Assembly (NCBI GenBank): GCA_022432975.1
Contig: CM039509.1
Location: forward strand, 25,637,432 to 25,701,431
Length of the DNA: 64,000 nt
DNA from: Begonia masoniana
Lineage: Eukaryota > Streptophyta > Magnoliopsida > Cucurbitales > Begoniaceae
Reading direction: 5' to 3'
Shown here: in pieces, positions 1 through 9,997 of the stretch
Position numbering within the stretch: position 1 is the first letter of the stretch
Layout of the letters: the number at the start of each line of letters is the position of its first letter
Notes under the pieces: model-generated
What the model was told of the DNA's origin: nothing
Database searches by the model: none
The model's input: only the letters and a program-made list of their open reading frames with translations
Program-made: the position numbers and the translations under genes

Positions 1-229
1 ACTATTCAGCGGTAGATGTGTTTTGTTTATTTTCTTTTCAACCAACTGTCTTCAATATTTTAACTATTTAATAAATGTCGTTCATACAAATGTTTTTTCG
101 CTGCAAGTTTTAATGTTTTAAGGGTCAATTCTTGATCGTTGAATGAAATTTTGAAATTTTCTGAGAAAGTCATAGTTCGGTTTAGTATTATGAGAGGTGA
201 ACCTGGTTCAGAAAACTCGGGGCGTTACA
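1..229 (+). repeat. Terminal fragment of a gypsy LTR (C-related)
   Basis: The segment ends in CTCGGGGCGTTACA, the same 3' terminus that the element C LTR shows on its sense strand. It also shares the CGCTGCAAGTTT box found near the end of the C LTRs (minus strand at about 42690 and 50580). The rest is diverged. It enters from outside the window, so the other end is unknown. The 79-codon open frame over its end has no family signature. Confidence 0.55.
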
Positions 230-1475
230 CAATAACTATTATGTATTTTACTGTACTTGATCAAAAATGGATAGGAAAGTACCAAAATCCACATTCTAGC
301 CATCAACCTCCTAACTCTTTGTGGTGTAGGCCAATCGGCAAAAACGCATGCAAACATGCACTCACCTGCGGTCCTTAGCTCGGTTTTGGCAACTTACTCA
401 ACCTCCTCCTTGGCTCGTAAACCTAGAGAATAGAAAATCAAATATTTATATCAAAGCGTATCCAATAACTCAACTCTCGGAATACCCCAACAAGTTGACT
501 ATGAAATTCAAAATTTCATAACTTGTTCTACAATTAGCCGAGTCCAATAATTCCAAAGACTATGGACTCCTTCAAGAGTCTATTTTAACAGCCTTTTAAT
601 AATTTTTCAACAAAACCCAATGAAGTGAACTAAAATTCCAAAACCAAAGTGCTGTAACTTTCCACTTTAAACCTTCATGCTTTTATCGACACTTTCACTA
701 AATCCATTCTCCAACATCCAATATCCTATTTGTTCATCAGCCTAAACTAAGAAAAGACAAAGACAACTCAACATCATGCATTTCAATTTAGGGTTTAATG
801 TTAAAAATCCATCAAAGAAGCTTTAAACGCAAACTCACCACTAAACACTATTCTTTCATCATCTAATTAACGTCTTGCATAATCCTAACCAAAATCTAAC
901 TCACCTTCAAGTTTCAAGAGAAATGAGGGATTAACAGCCGGAGAGAAACAACAAGAGGAAAGGAAATATGTGGTTTTTAGGGCATAAAATGAAAGCTTTT
1001 ACCCCTTAACTAATCCGATTGAGGAATAACCAAGATAGGGAGATGAGGTGCCATCGTGAGAGAGGAGTCACCACCAAAATCCTATCCTCTTATCCTTTTC
1101 AAATTTTCATTTTTCTCTTCCTTCTTCTCTCTTCAAATAACACTTAAAAAGGATAAACTTGAGCAACCTACCTAGGTGGGACGTGGAAGAGGCAAAAATT
1201 AGTTGTCTTCATTCCAAAATTGCCCTTCTCAATACAACAATCTCCTTAATTGACTTTTCAACTCATAATTTATTTCCTTTTTATTTTCTACTTTTTCATG
1301 CTTCTTCTAAATTTTCCCCACGTCAAAACCAACCTCATTCATTCTCCTTTTTAACTTTTTGACTTTTTCAAACTTCTTCATAATTCACTTCCTCTGTACT
1401 TCTACTTAATAAATAATTAAAAATTAATTAATATGCACGTATAAAATTTATTCGATAAATTTTTTGAATGTTACA
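230..1475 (-). repeat. Degenerate gypsy LTR relic
   Basis: On the minus strand it starts TGTAACATTC (1475 downward). It contains a splice-donor-like AGGTGAGT (minus, 360-367) followed by the GGCCTACACC box (about 325-335), the pairing seen in the second intron of LTRs B and E. The U5 end is missing. No coding capacity is visible; the short open frames here are AT-rich noise. Confidence 0.45.
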
Positions 1476-2418
1476 ATTTCGATGTCAAATTATAACGAGG
1501 CTATCATAGTACACCTCTTACTACGTGAAATTTGACTTGTTGCATATTGTGAAAATGGATAATAAGGCGGTGATTACGCTCTCTTTGGGTTTTGAATCTC
1601 TAAACCTAATTATGATATGTTTATTTATTTCGGTTACGGGTGGTATCGTCGCTGACTAGATCGCTAGTCACTCGGGATAACATTGATGGATCTCTGGATC
1701 GCTGTTATTTTCTTTTTCTGTCTGGCTCATGAGGTGTCGATGGATCTTCGGATTGCCACCTTTCTATTCTAATGTACTGGAGAGGTCCTCGAGTGACCCT
1801 CCTTTTTCAGAGATGTGAATTTTATTATGGAAGTACGATGATGATGTATTTTTGTATAGTTGTCTCTGTATACGACAATGTTTTGATTTATTGCCTCATC
1901 AGTGTCTTGTAGAGCCTATTTTTTTAAAATGATAGAAATGAATTTTCATGAAACGAAGTTTTGAAAATCATATTTGTTATCTCACTACGTTTTGAAATCA
2001 AAAGGGAAAAGAAGTTTTACATGCATTGCATTTAGTATAACATTCCTACTAAATTAGTCACTTACCTCAAACGCCTCCTCCCTTTTCCGTAAAAAAACAA
2101 GAGCAGTGAGTAGCTAGAGATCGGAAGTAGGTACCTTTTCTTTATTTCTTGTTTGAGTATTTAGCTATTCTTGGTGGGGACTTATTTTATATTCGTATAT
2201 GTATAAGATTAATTGTTTGGATTTGGGCATTTAGATTTATTGAACTTTCGTTCAATTATCACACTATTATATCTGTAATCACTATGTAAATCTAGACTTT
2301 TGATTTATGTTCTAGGTTTTCCACTATGAACTAAGCCTTGAGCTAAGCAATTGAGTACTCTTCGAGTGTGAGGTCGTAAAACCAGGCATTCTGTTAGCTC
2401 CGTCTCCGGATCGTGACA
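1476..2418 (+). repeat. LTR relic, family F, copy 1
   Basis: This matches, with divergence, the stretch 40200-41024. Both contain an ATCACTCGGG-like box, a repeated GATCTTCG(G/T)ATTGC box and a GTGACCCTCC box, and both end in TCGTGACA. It is the 3' half of an LTR read on the plus strand. No open reading frame is present. Confidence 0.5.
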
Positions 2419-3084
2419 TACACACTCTCTCTAAGAAGAACAAACAAAAAGGGAGGAATTTCCTCTCCTTTTATAAAATTTTAAATTTTAAAATTTCATG
2501 ATAATTTAGTTAAAAAATATTTTAATATATAATATTATATTATGGAATAAATAAATCTTTCAATTCTTATTCGTGAAAAATTTATACGTAAATAAAAACC
2601 CTAGCCAAGGTAATTTTGATTTACATAATGGATTATCTCAAACTTGAAACAGTGTCGTAGCTCAAAATTTTCCAGTTTGATCATTTAATATAAAAATCAA
2701 ACGTGGTCAAACTTTAATCAACTAGGAATTTTAAGTTAAGAAAGAACAATATGACCTTGAATAACAATAAAAATTTTGTAAAAAATTTTTTTAATATAAA
2801 ATTTACAAATTTGATGGACATTCTAACTTTTTCTACCTAATGAATTTTTAAGCGTTTGAACAAAACTTTTAAAATAGCATAGATAGCATTGATTATGATA
2901 AATTCTCAAAAAATGTTATACAAATCACTTATGTCATATTAACAAAGAATAAGATTTGATAGTATCCTTAAACAAAATTAACTTTCGAAGTAAATTCACA
3001 AAAAAATGTTGATAAGGTCACAAACTGTCTCATTTAAAATTCAATTTTCTCAAATAATATTTACTTATATAATACAATTATACC
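2419..3084. other. AT-rich stretch without a recognisable gene
   Basis: I see no gene, RNA or clear element end here. It separates LTR F copy 1 from a copia-associated segment. In the second F copy the equivalent segment follows the LTR directly (41025), so this 0.67 kb is probably extra inserted or diverged DNA. Confidence 0.4.
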
Positions 3085-3555
3085 ACTTACCTCCATGTGA
3101 ACTATGATTTAATGAAAATATAATGAAATGAGAAAGTATTCAAAAAAAGACAATTTATATGGTTAGACAATTACCTTACTTCCACAGTTGGAGAACATCA
3201 AGATAAACTATGCAAAATATTTTACAGCCGCCTTTAGCAAACTTTCCTCACAGCCCAAAGCCCAATTACCCTTAAGAAGACTCTTAGACAAAACTCCTTA
3301 GAAACTTTGGTCTCTCTAACATAGTAGAATCCACAGATCCAATAATGCTCAGTGTTGTCCTTGGAGATTCCATAGACCAACCTTACATAAATTGTACCTT
3401 TTAGGTACGGCACAATTTATTTCACTACTCGCCGGTGAACATTTTCTAGATTCGCCATGTACCTGCCAACCAGACTAACAGCGTGTGCAATAATCGGTGT
3501 ACTACCATAGCATGCATAAAACTTCAAATTGCAATAACATAATGGACATGGGACA
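3085..3555 (-). mobile_element. Ty1/copia pol relic, RT/RNase H end (part 2)
   Basis: Minus-strand translation from 3555 downward, with stops and frame changes, gives copia signatures: a FMHAMV start of the segment before RNase H, then RYMANLENVHRR, then YLKGTIYVRLVYGISKDN. This continues the relic at 5187-5345; solo LTR G (3556-5186) splits the two. Below about 3340 the sequence becomes an LTR-like segment that is also found at 41025-41300, so the RNase H end is deleted. Confidence 0.75.
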
Positions 3556-4723
3556 TGTAACGCCAATTTGAAACTCTAATTTTAAAATCCTAAAATTTAT
3601 TCCCAAATCGATTTAAGTTAAATCTTGAGCGTTAAAAAAAACCTTAATTAAAAATTTTAATTGAATTCATTAAATGTGCGGAAGCTTTAATCAAAATTTA
3701 AAACATTAAATAAAATTGTCAAAAATTTGAAATAATTGCATAATTAAATAATTCATAAAACTTTTATATCAAAATTTAACACATGTTGTTCAGAGTTTTA
3801 ATTTTTAAAATAACATTTAAAATACTTAAAATTAAAATACTTTAAATCCCTTTATAAAAAAATTCATGGCCTTCTTCTATATGCTTGCTTGCCCCTGGAA
3901 AATTCTCGATTTCAGCTAGTTCTTTCTCAAATAAAAACTCACCTACATTATAAAATTATACAACTATGAGTTTAATTCAGTAAGCAAAAATACGTGCAAG
4001 TGTCAAAATTACATTTAACTTTTACCGAATCTTGATTACAGACTGGTTGGAATTCATTTCCTAACCTTAGACTTAGCCATCTTATTGTCGTTCAGGCATA
4101 GTCAAACAGACTGGTTAGAACTCTTTTCTCAACCTTAGGTTTTAGCCACCGTATTCATACACATACAAAATGCCCTACGAATTTTATTTTCATACTATCT
4201 TATGTCAATGCCTAAACATGCAAACTCATTTATCAAAAACGGATAACAAAATAATTGTAAGAAAATAATATACGTTTTATAATGTAGGGACATAGCCAAA
4301 ACGTTGAAAACGTGGTATTTCCACTTACCTGATTCCAAGTGAGTAGGGTTGTCAGAATTTCCTGAAATTCCAAATAATTTCGTGCCTAAAAATATTTTGG
4401 GTATTAAAATCCTACTTAAATAAATCTAATTCTACAATAATTTAGTAGAATTTTCTTACCGGTAAAATCTTCAATCGATTCAGATCGAAATTTAAGTCGG
4501 GTCAAAATTCGGGTCGATTCGTGTTCGGGTCGGCTCGGATGAACAGTCCTGGTCGAGTGAACAGTGCCGGTTTGGTTCGGTCTAACTGCTCTGCTCTAGT
4601 TTGGTTCAAGTTAAGTAAACCGGTTTGGTTCAGGCTAAATTAACCAGTTCAGTGTTTTTAAAAAACTGAACCCTTTCTTCTCTGTTTCCCTTCTTCTTCG
4701 CGCGAACAGAGAACACACAGAGA

Positions 4724-4754
<31 letters not shown>

Positions 4755-4770
4755 GGAGAGAGAGAGAGAG

Positions 4771-4824
<54 letters not shown>

Positions 4825-5186
4825 AGGGAGGGAGTGAGGCCGAGAGAGAGGAAGGTCGGAGGTCGGAGATCGGCCGGCGAGAGTTCGGCCAGGTGAGCGC
4901 CGAACGCCGAGCGAGGTTCGGCCGAGGAGGGTTTCGCCGGAGGAGGGTTCGGTCGAGGTTCGGAATGGCAATTTCCGGCGAGGTGAGCTTTGATTTTTTG
5001 TGTGATTTATCCCTCACCGAGCTACCTAATTTATAGGGGAAGCTCTTCCAATTTTTCACGTTTCTTCTTTTGTTAATTGTCAATTTTAGTCTGCCAATTT
5101 AGGGTTTGTCAAATTTTTCGGGCTAGAAGGAAGTTCTTCCTTCTTTTTATTAAAAATTGGTTGCTGCACATGTTTCTTATGTTACA
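3556..5186 (-). mobile_element. Solo LTR G of a gypsy element, TSD GGACA
   Basis: The segment begins TGTAACGCC and ends ATGTTACA. It is flanked by perfect 5-bp duplications GGACA (3551-3555 and 5187-5191) inside a copia relic, so it is a solo LTR of 1631 bp. On the sense (minus) strand it has a TATA-like CTATAAATT (about 5024-5037) and a leader of Cys/Arg-poor, GC- and CT-rich DNA that includes the CT microsatellite. It also has donor-like sites at about 4457-4463 (GGTAAGAAA) and 4323-4330 (AGGTAAGT). No coding sequence. A solo LTR arises by recombination between the two LTRs of a full element. Confidence 0.85.
4719..4819. repeat. (AG)n microsatellite inside solo LTR G
   Basis: About 100 bp of AG dinucleotides with a few interruptions (ATAG, GGAG, GCGAG). 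On the LTR sense strand it reads (CT)n in the untranslated leader just after the TATA-like box. The two overlapping open frames here encode only Ser/Leu runs and are not genes. Confidence 0.95.
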
Positions 5187-5345
5187 GGACATGAGCTCTT
5201 TTTCATCCTTAGTTTGTGGAGATATCATTGTTGATAGCTTGAAATGAGTGCTATTGGAGTATTGATAAGATTAGAGTTTAGTCATACCAAATCTTTCCAA
5301 CACCTTTTCTATGTATGCCTTTTGATGTAGGACTAATGTGCCTCA
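5187..5345 (-). mobile_element. Ty1/copia RT relic (part 1)
   Basis: The minus strand encodes AYIEKVLERFGM followed shortly by HFKLS, the conserved end of copia reverse transcriptase just before RNase H. A stop follows the GM motif. It joins the relic at 3085-3555 once solo LTR G is removed: the reading passes from the KDEKELMS region into the HVHYVIA region across the GGACA target site. Confidence 0.8.
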
Positions 5346-5658
5346 AATCCTACCTTGATGAACTAACGTGCTTCAACTTATATTAATTTGTGTGACAACA
5401 CAAATGTTAGTTAATCTCGGATTTCCAACTTACATTCACTAAAAATCCCTAGAATCCAATAAGAACAACTATGACAATTTGGATCTATTGGTTATGAAAT
5501 TTAAATAGAGAATTACTCTAGGTTTGAATGAGATGTCCTTAAAATTTTAGATCCAAACTCGTTATGGCCGAAAAAATATGCTTGAAACAAAATCAATAAA
5601 TCTGCTTCAATGAAAACAACGAGGAGACCGAAATTGGGTTGGATTCCCACTTGCATAA
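5346..5658. other. No recognised feature
   Basis: AT-rich sequence between the copia relic and the first Cassandra element. Open frames here on either strand show no domain. It may be copia LTR or leader remnant. Confidence 0.35.
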
Positions 5659-6510
5659 TGTGATGACCAAGATGTGTAAGTATATGTACGATGGTTGCAT
5701 GAACAGGAACCCGTATGGCGGTACGTCCGCGTGGGCAAACCAGAAAGTGACAGGTCATAAAAAGAGGGTCGTCACAATCCCACATCGTTTGGGAAAGTAT
5801 GTGGAAATGAAACATATATAAAGAGACCCTCCCAAGATAGTAAGACGTGTTTTGGAGCACAATTGACAACGAATCTCATAAGAACTCCGAATTAAAAGTG
5901 CTTCGGCGAGAGTAGTACCAGGTTGGCTGACCGATTGGGAAGTCCTCGCCAAACAAAGCCGTGAGAGGAGGATATTGGGCTACGGTCCAATCCCCAGAGC
6001 GGACAATATCTTGCTGGGAAAAGGGGTCGTTACAAATGGTATCAGAGCCTGTACCTAACCAGAAATGTGGCGAACGAGAATGTTGGGCCCACGAGGACGT
6101 TGGGCCCCCGAGGGGGGGGGGGGTGATTGTGATGACCCAGATGTGTAAGTATATGTACGATGGCTGCACGAACCGGAACCGGAACCCGGATGGCGGTACG
6201 TCCGTGCGGGCGAACCGGAAGGTAACAGGTCGTAAAAAGGGGGTCGTCACAATCCCACATCGCTTGGGGAAGTATGTGAAAATGAAACATATGTAAAGAG
6301 ATCCTCACAAGATAGTAAGACGCGTTTTGGAGCACAATTGGCAACAGATCCCATAAGAACTCCGAAGTTAAAAGTGCTTCGGCGAGAGTAGTACTAGGTA
6401 GGGTGACCGACTGGGAAGTCCTCGCCAAACAAAGCCGTGAGGGGAGGATATTGGGCTACGGCCTAATCCCCATAGCGGACAATATCTTGCTAAAAAAAGG
6501 GGTCGTTACA
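5659..6510 (+). mobile_element. Cassandra-type TRIM retrotransposon, copy 1
   Basis: A miniature LTR element with no protein. The 5' LTR is 5659-6034 and the 3' LTR 6128-6510; both begin TGTGATGACC and end GTCGTTACA. Two bases after the 5' LTR is an iMet primer-binding site, TGGTATCAGAGC (6037-6048). A run of 12 G (6112-6123) near the 3' LTR is the polypurine tract. The internal domain is only 93 bp and contains a duplicated TTGGGCCC box. Each LTR carries a 5S rRNA-derived segment, the hallmark of Cassandra. Flanks CATAA and CACTA match at only 3 of 5 positions, so the target duplication is eroded or recombined. Mobilisation must depend on another element's enzymes. Confidence 0.93.
6346..6424 (+). 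other. 5S rRNA-derived segment in Cassandra 3' LTR
   Basis: The segment matches the plant 5S rRNA middle and 3' half: GATCCCATAAGAACTCCGAA, then a GTGCTTCGGCGAGAGTAGTA-like stretch, then GGGTGACC and CTGGGAAGTCCTCG. The last parts cover the A-box to C-box internal promoter of RNA polymerase III. The first third of 5S RNA and the terminal sequence are absent, so this is not a ribosomal gene. A more diverged copy sits in the 5' LTR at 5871-5948. Confidence 0.9.
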
Positions 6511-7165
6511 CACTACTTCTTTAATAAGTAACCAAACGAGCTAAAATTTCAACACGTCCTAGCCTTATGAATGAATAAGAAAAACACCCTTAAATTTTAA
6601 GGGTTAATTCAAGGTAGATGAAGAGATATGATTAAAGAGGCGTTGCTAGTCCGATGAGGTGATAAGTAGGTACCTCTCGGGTTTTGTGATTCTTCTTGAT
6701 GAATAACACTACAACTTGCCAAAGGTGAGAGTTTATACTCTTTTTCTATGGATTTCTACCTATGGAGAAGGTAGAGAAAAGAGTAGTAATGAAAGCACCC
6801 AATTTACTCACAAAATTGGAAGACAATTGTACAATACTCTCATGGATGTCACTCACCGTGTGGGCACCGAAATGAGGCTCAAAGAGCTTCAAAATTTAGA
6901 GAAGAAAACTTCAAGGTTTTTTATTCAGAAAAAATTTCTACTAAACATCAGCCATAGGAGGGTTTAAATAGCCCCACAATTTGGTCAAACTCAAACAAAA
7001 AATAAAAAAATAAATAAAGAATGAAAGGAACAATTCTTTTCTAAAGGTCAGGAGGCCACTTGTGCGTGCCGCAACCACTAGGCGCGCTTCTTCCTCTCCA
7101 ACGACGCCAACCCTAATCCTTTTCTAGTTTGCAGCTCTAGTTCTCTTCAAGGTGCAGCCCACTTT
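6511..7165. other. No recognised gene; possible LTR remnant
   Basis: Contains an 83-codon plus-strand open frame (6716-6967) with no domain that I recognise. TTTAAATAG at about 6964 could be an LTR promoter box. I cannot assign the stretch to a family. Confidence 0.3.
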
Positions 7166-7767
7166 TGTAACGCCCCCAAACCCGCCCCGGTTCGGTTCGC
7201 TACTTTGCATAACAATCTCACGTTTAAAACGTATTTTAAAATAACTTTCGATAAAATTTAGACTCGATTTTTGGGTTTTATCAACACCTAGAGGTATCCA
7301 ACATAAAATCTACTTAAACTTACCTTGAAACCTTGCCAAAAACCTTGAAGAAAAGAAGGAGAGGAGAGCTTCAATGGCTGAATTTCGTGGAGGGCAAAGG
7401 GGAGAAGAAGACGGCTTTTTGTACATTTAACCTCCACTTTACCTAATTTATAAAACAACTTTTTCTTCCTTTTTGATTTTTGCACCAATTTCTCTAATTT
7501 TATAAAATTGCCTCTCTTCCTTTTTCTCTCTTAAATCCAACGTGAAAGACCCCCTTTCTTTCACTTTTTGTTTACCTAGAATTTTTTTTATATACATCTT
7601 AACTCAACAAAATTTTCTAATACTTAAATCTCTGGTTTCACACAATTTCTTTTTCCAAAATCACTCTCTCATTTCTATATGTAGCATAACCCTTCAATAA
7701 CATTTAAACTCTCATCACTTAACTAATCAAAGGTTATGCACATTATAGGAAATTTTTGGGTGTTACA
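7166..7767 (-). mobile_element. Solo LTR H (compact gypsy-type LTR)
   Basis: This 602-bp segment starts TGTAACGCCC and ends GGGTGTTACA, the termini of the other gypsy LTRs here. Flanks are ACTTT (7161-7165) and ACTTC (7768-7772), a 4-of-5 match as expected for a slightly eroded duplication. The sense strand has a CT-rich leader followed by the donor-like AGGTAAGT (minus, 7318-7325). No internal domain follows. The 66-codon open frame inside is not a gene. Confidence 0.7.
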
Positions 7768-8149
7768 ACTTCAGTCTTTAATCAATAAGTAAGCTCAAAG
7801 AGATCCTTTGTGTCACGCTAACTTGGTGTTCTCCTTCTCTTTCTTTTAAATGTCTTTGTCTTCAGCCCATCTTCCCTCCAAGCTGTAGTCTTCTTCGGTT
7901 CACATACAATAAATAAGCCCAATACATAATAAACAAACAAAATACTAAAGTCTTTTAAAACGAAAATAAAGGTATATTTGGCAGTTACAATATTTGTCAA
8001 AAGGAAAACAAATTTCTTCTTCTTTTATTGATCATGCTGAGGCTTTCTCCCATGTTATTAAATGACATGGTCTTTCCTTATCTTGCATGCTAGGTGTGAC
8101 CTCCAATTAATCTTCAAGAGTGTTTCCTACAAAACGAACATACAAGTTA
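7768..8149. other. No recognised gene
   Basis: AT-rich sequence between solo LTR H and the copia relic. The 60-codon minus-strand open frame at 7818-8000 has no recognisable domain. Possibly the 3' end or LTR of the adjacent minus-strand copia relic. Confidence 0.3.
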
Positions 8150-8935
8150 GTTAATGTTTTTGGCTTTGGCTCGAGTGATTGCTCCTCGGGGCACATCATG
8201 AACCTTCATTCCTAAAATCTTTTTGGCTACTCCCAAATCTTTCATTTCAAATTCTCCACTTAACCGAGTCATCAAAATGGATCTTTAAAAGGAAGAAGGA
8301 ATTCTTGGATCCATTTACTTCCAATAATGGATCCATTTACTTCCAACAATCTTATAGTTCTTTGACTTTTCAAAAAATTTTCAAGTATGATTTTTGTGAA
8401 GAGATTCTATCTCTTCAGTCATTCCAGCAATCCACTTGTCAGCTTCTTTACTAGCGATGGCCTCTTGGTATGACAGAGGCTCTAATAAAAAAAATATATA
8501 GCATATTCCACTGACTTTGCATACATGAACCTTTGTGGAGGTTTAATCTCTCTTCTTTGTCAATCTCTAGCTAACTAATAATGCTGCAATTGTAGTGTTT
8601 CTTCTTCCTCGAGTGGATGTTGGTCTTTTTCATCTTCTTGCTTCTTTGAGTTCCTTCAAGTGACTCCACCTCAATCTCCACCTTCTTTCTAGACTCTTGG
8701 TGAGACTTAATCATGTTAGATTGATTGAATGTCACATCTCTACTAATTATGCATTGTTTTTTCCTTGACACCACAATTTCTATTCTTTTACTTCTTCAAC
8801 GAATTTTCATAATTACTAGGAGTTCCAGACCATACCTCTTATGGAGTCTTGGTAGCCTAAGAGAGCATGCATGCTCTTTCTATCAATGTTATGTTCATAC
8901 GTTTTGCTAACTCTTTTTGTTGTGGAGTATATTTT
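8150..8935 (-). mobile_element. Ty1/copia pol relic (integrase to RT, internally deleted)
   Basis: Reading down the minus strand: TPQQKELAKRMN and TLIERACMLS (integrase C-terminal part, about 8935-8860), then EVWSG (about 8840) and CIISRDVTF (about 8750). Next come EPLSYQEAIAS and KEADKWIAGMTEEIESLHKN (RT N-terminus, about 8480-8390), then SKWI. The frame then jumps to MTRLSGEFEMKDLG and KKILGM (later RT, about 8280-8195). The jump shows that the RT catalytic core is deleted. Several stops are present. The element points opposite to the copia element that starts at 9382. Confidence 0.85.
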
Positions 8936-9121
8936 GCAGTTTAAATTTATTGAACTCTCCTCCACAGTACTCCAAGCAATTTTCTAATCTTAGACGCTTT
9001 ATTTGCTTCCCTATTTGCCTCTCAATTAAGGTTTTCAACTTTTTAAATTTGTCAAGGACTTTATTTTATCCATTGTGCTTTCTGTCCATTAACTGCCACA
9101 TTGAACTTCCCTTGACATTGC

Positions 9122-9381
9122 TTGTTGAATACACAATGCTCACTATTAGGATATATATTTACACAACTTTTTACTATTCAATTTAGTTAGCTAAACTTTA
9201 GTTTACAATTTAGTTCTTGTCACTTCCATTCATTTATTACTTACTCTACATATTTGTAAGAATAGTAAAAATCAAATCAATGTGGTTCTTTGCTGCTTCT
9301 TCTTTCTTCTCTCTGGTTGCTCTCTGCGTCTTCTTTTCTCTAATTATTGTCTCCGTCAATCTTTTATCTAAAAACCTAACG
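9122..9381 (+). repeat. Possible 5' LTR of the plus-strand copia element
   Basis: This lies just upstream of the primer-binding site at 9382-9393. It starts TGTTGAATAC, has a TATA-like GGATATATA at about 9148-9156 and a CT-rich stretch near 9295-9350, as copia LTRs often do. It does not end in a clean CA next to the PBS, and I did not find a matching 3' LTR, so the boundaries are guesses. Confidence 0.35.
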
Positions 9382-9401
9382 TGGTATCAGAGCTTCTTTG
9401 G

Positions 9402-9997
9402 ATGGCTTCCCCGAGCACTACGGTTCCTTAGTCTCCCTCCTCACCCTCCCTTACCCAAGCTTCCTCTCTTCCCTCTTTTCCTTCCATGAACCATGTCCTT
9501 ACAGTCAAATTAGACAACCGCAACTAATTAGTGTGGAAGGCTCAGATCCTCCATGTAGTCACTGCCAACAGCATTCGTCATATTCTGGATGGCACTATGC
9601 AACAACTTCCACAATTTCTGGACTCAACCTCAAACCAAATAAACCCTGACTATACACTTTGGAACCGGTATAACAGCCTCATTATCAGCTAGATTTTCTC
9701 TTCTCTCTCCGAAGAATTCCTTCCCCAAATGGTGGCTCTCACCACGGCCAACAAAACTGGACCGTTCTTACCAAGATTTTTGCATCGTCCTCCCTGGCGC
9801 GAATTACCGACCTACGCTCGCAGCTCCAATCCCTCACCAAAGATGGGCTCTCGGCTACAGCGTACACTCAGAAGCTCACCAGCATCTGTAAGACCCTCGC
9901 CGCCATCGGCGAACCCATCTCTCCCAAAGACCAGATGCTATACTTTCTCAGCGGCCTCGGTACGGATTACAACCCATTTGTCACTGCCATGTTCACC
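9402..9997 (+). pseudogene. Copia gag, N-terminal part
   Basis: The frame from ATG 9402 reads MASPSTTVP, a stop, then TVKLDNRN, a stop, then LVWKAQILHVV and HILDGTMQQLPQF. Further on come TDLRSQLQSLTKDGLSATAY and YFLSGLGTDYNPFVTAMFT. This is the UBN2-type copia gag (nucleocapsid precursor) that packages the RNA. At least three in-frame stops break it. It ends at the gypsy A insertion and resumes at 19577 with RSNPPSLEEVQSMLHSYD. The short open frames over this stretch are in other frames. Confidence 0.85.

Noticed and set aside
4630..5083. Two minus-strand open frames of 113 and 141 codons
   Set aside because: They are Ser/Leu runs from the AG microsatellite inside a solo LTR, with no domain.
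6346..6424. Genuine 5S rRNA gene or 5S-derived SINE
   Set aside because: The first third of 5S is missing, and the segment sits inside paired LTRs with a PBS and polypurine tract, so it is Cassandra.
5513..6428. Several overlapping open frames of 111-128 codons on both strands
   Set aside because: They lie in the Cassandra LTRs, including the 5S-derived part, and recur at 42023-42736 for the same reason.
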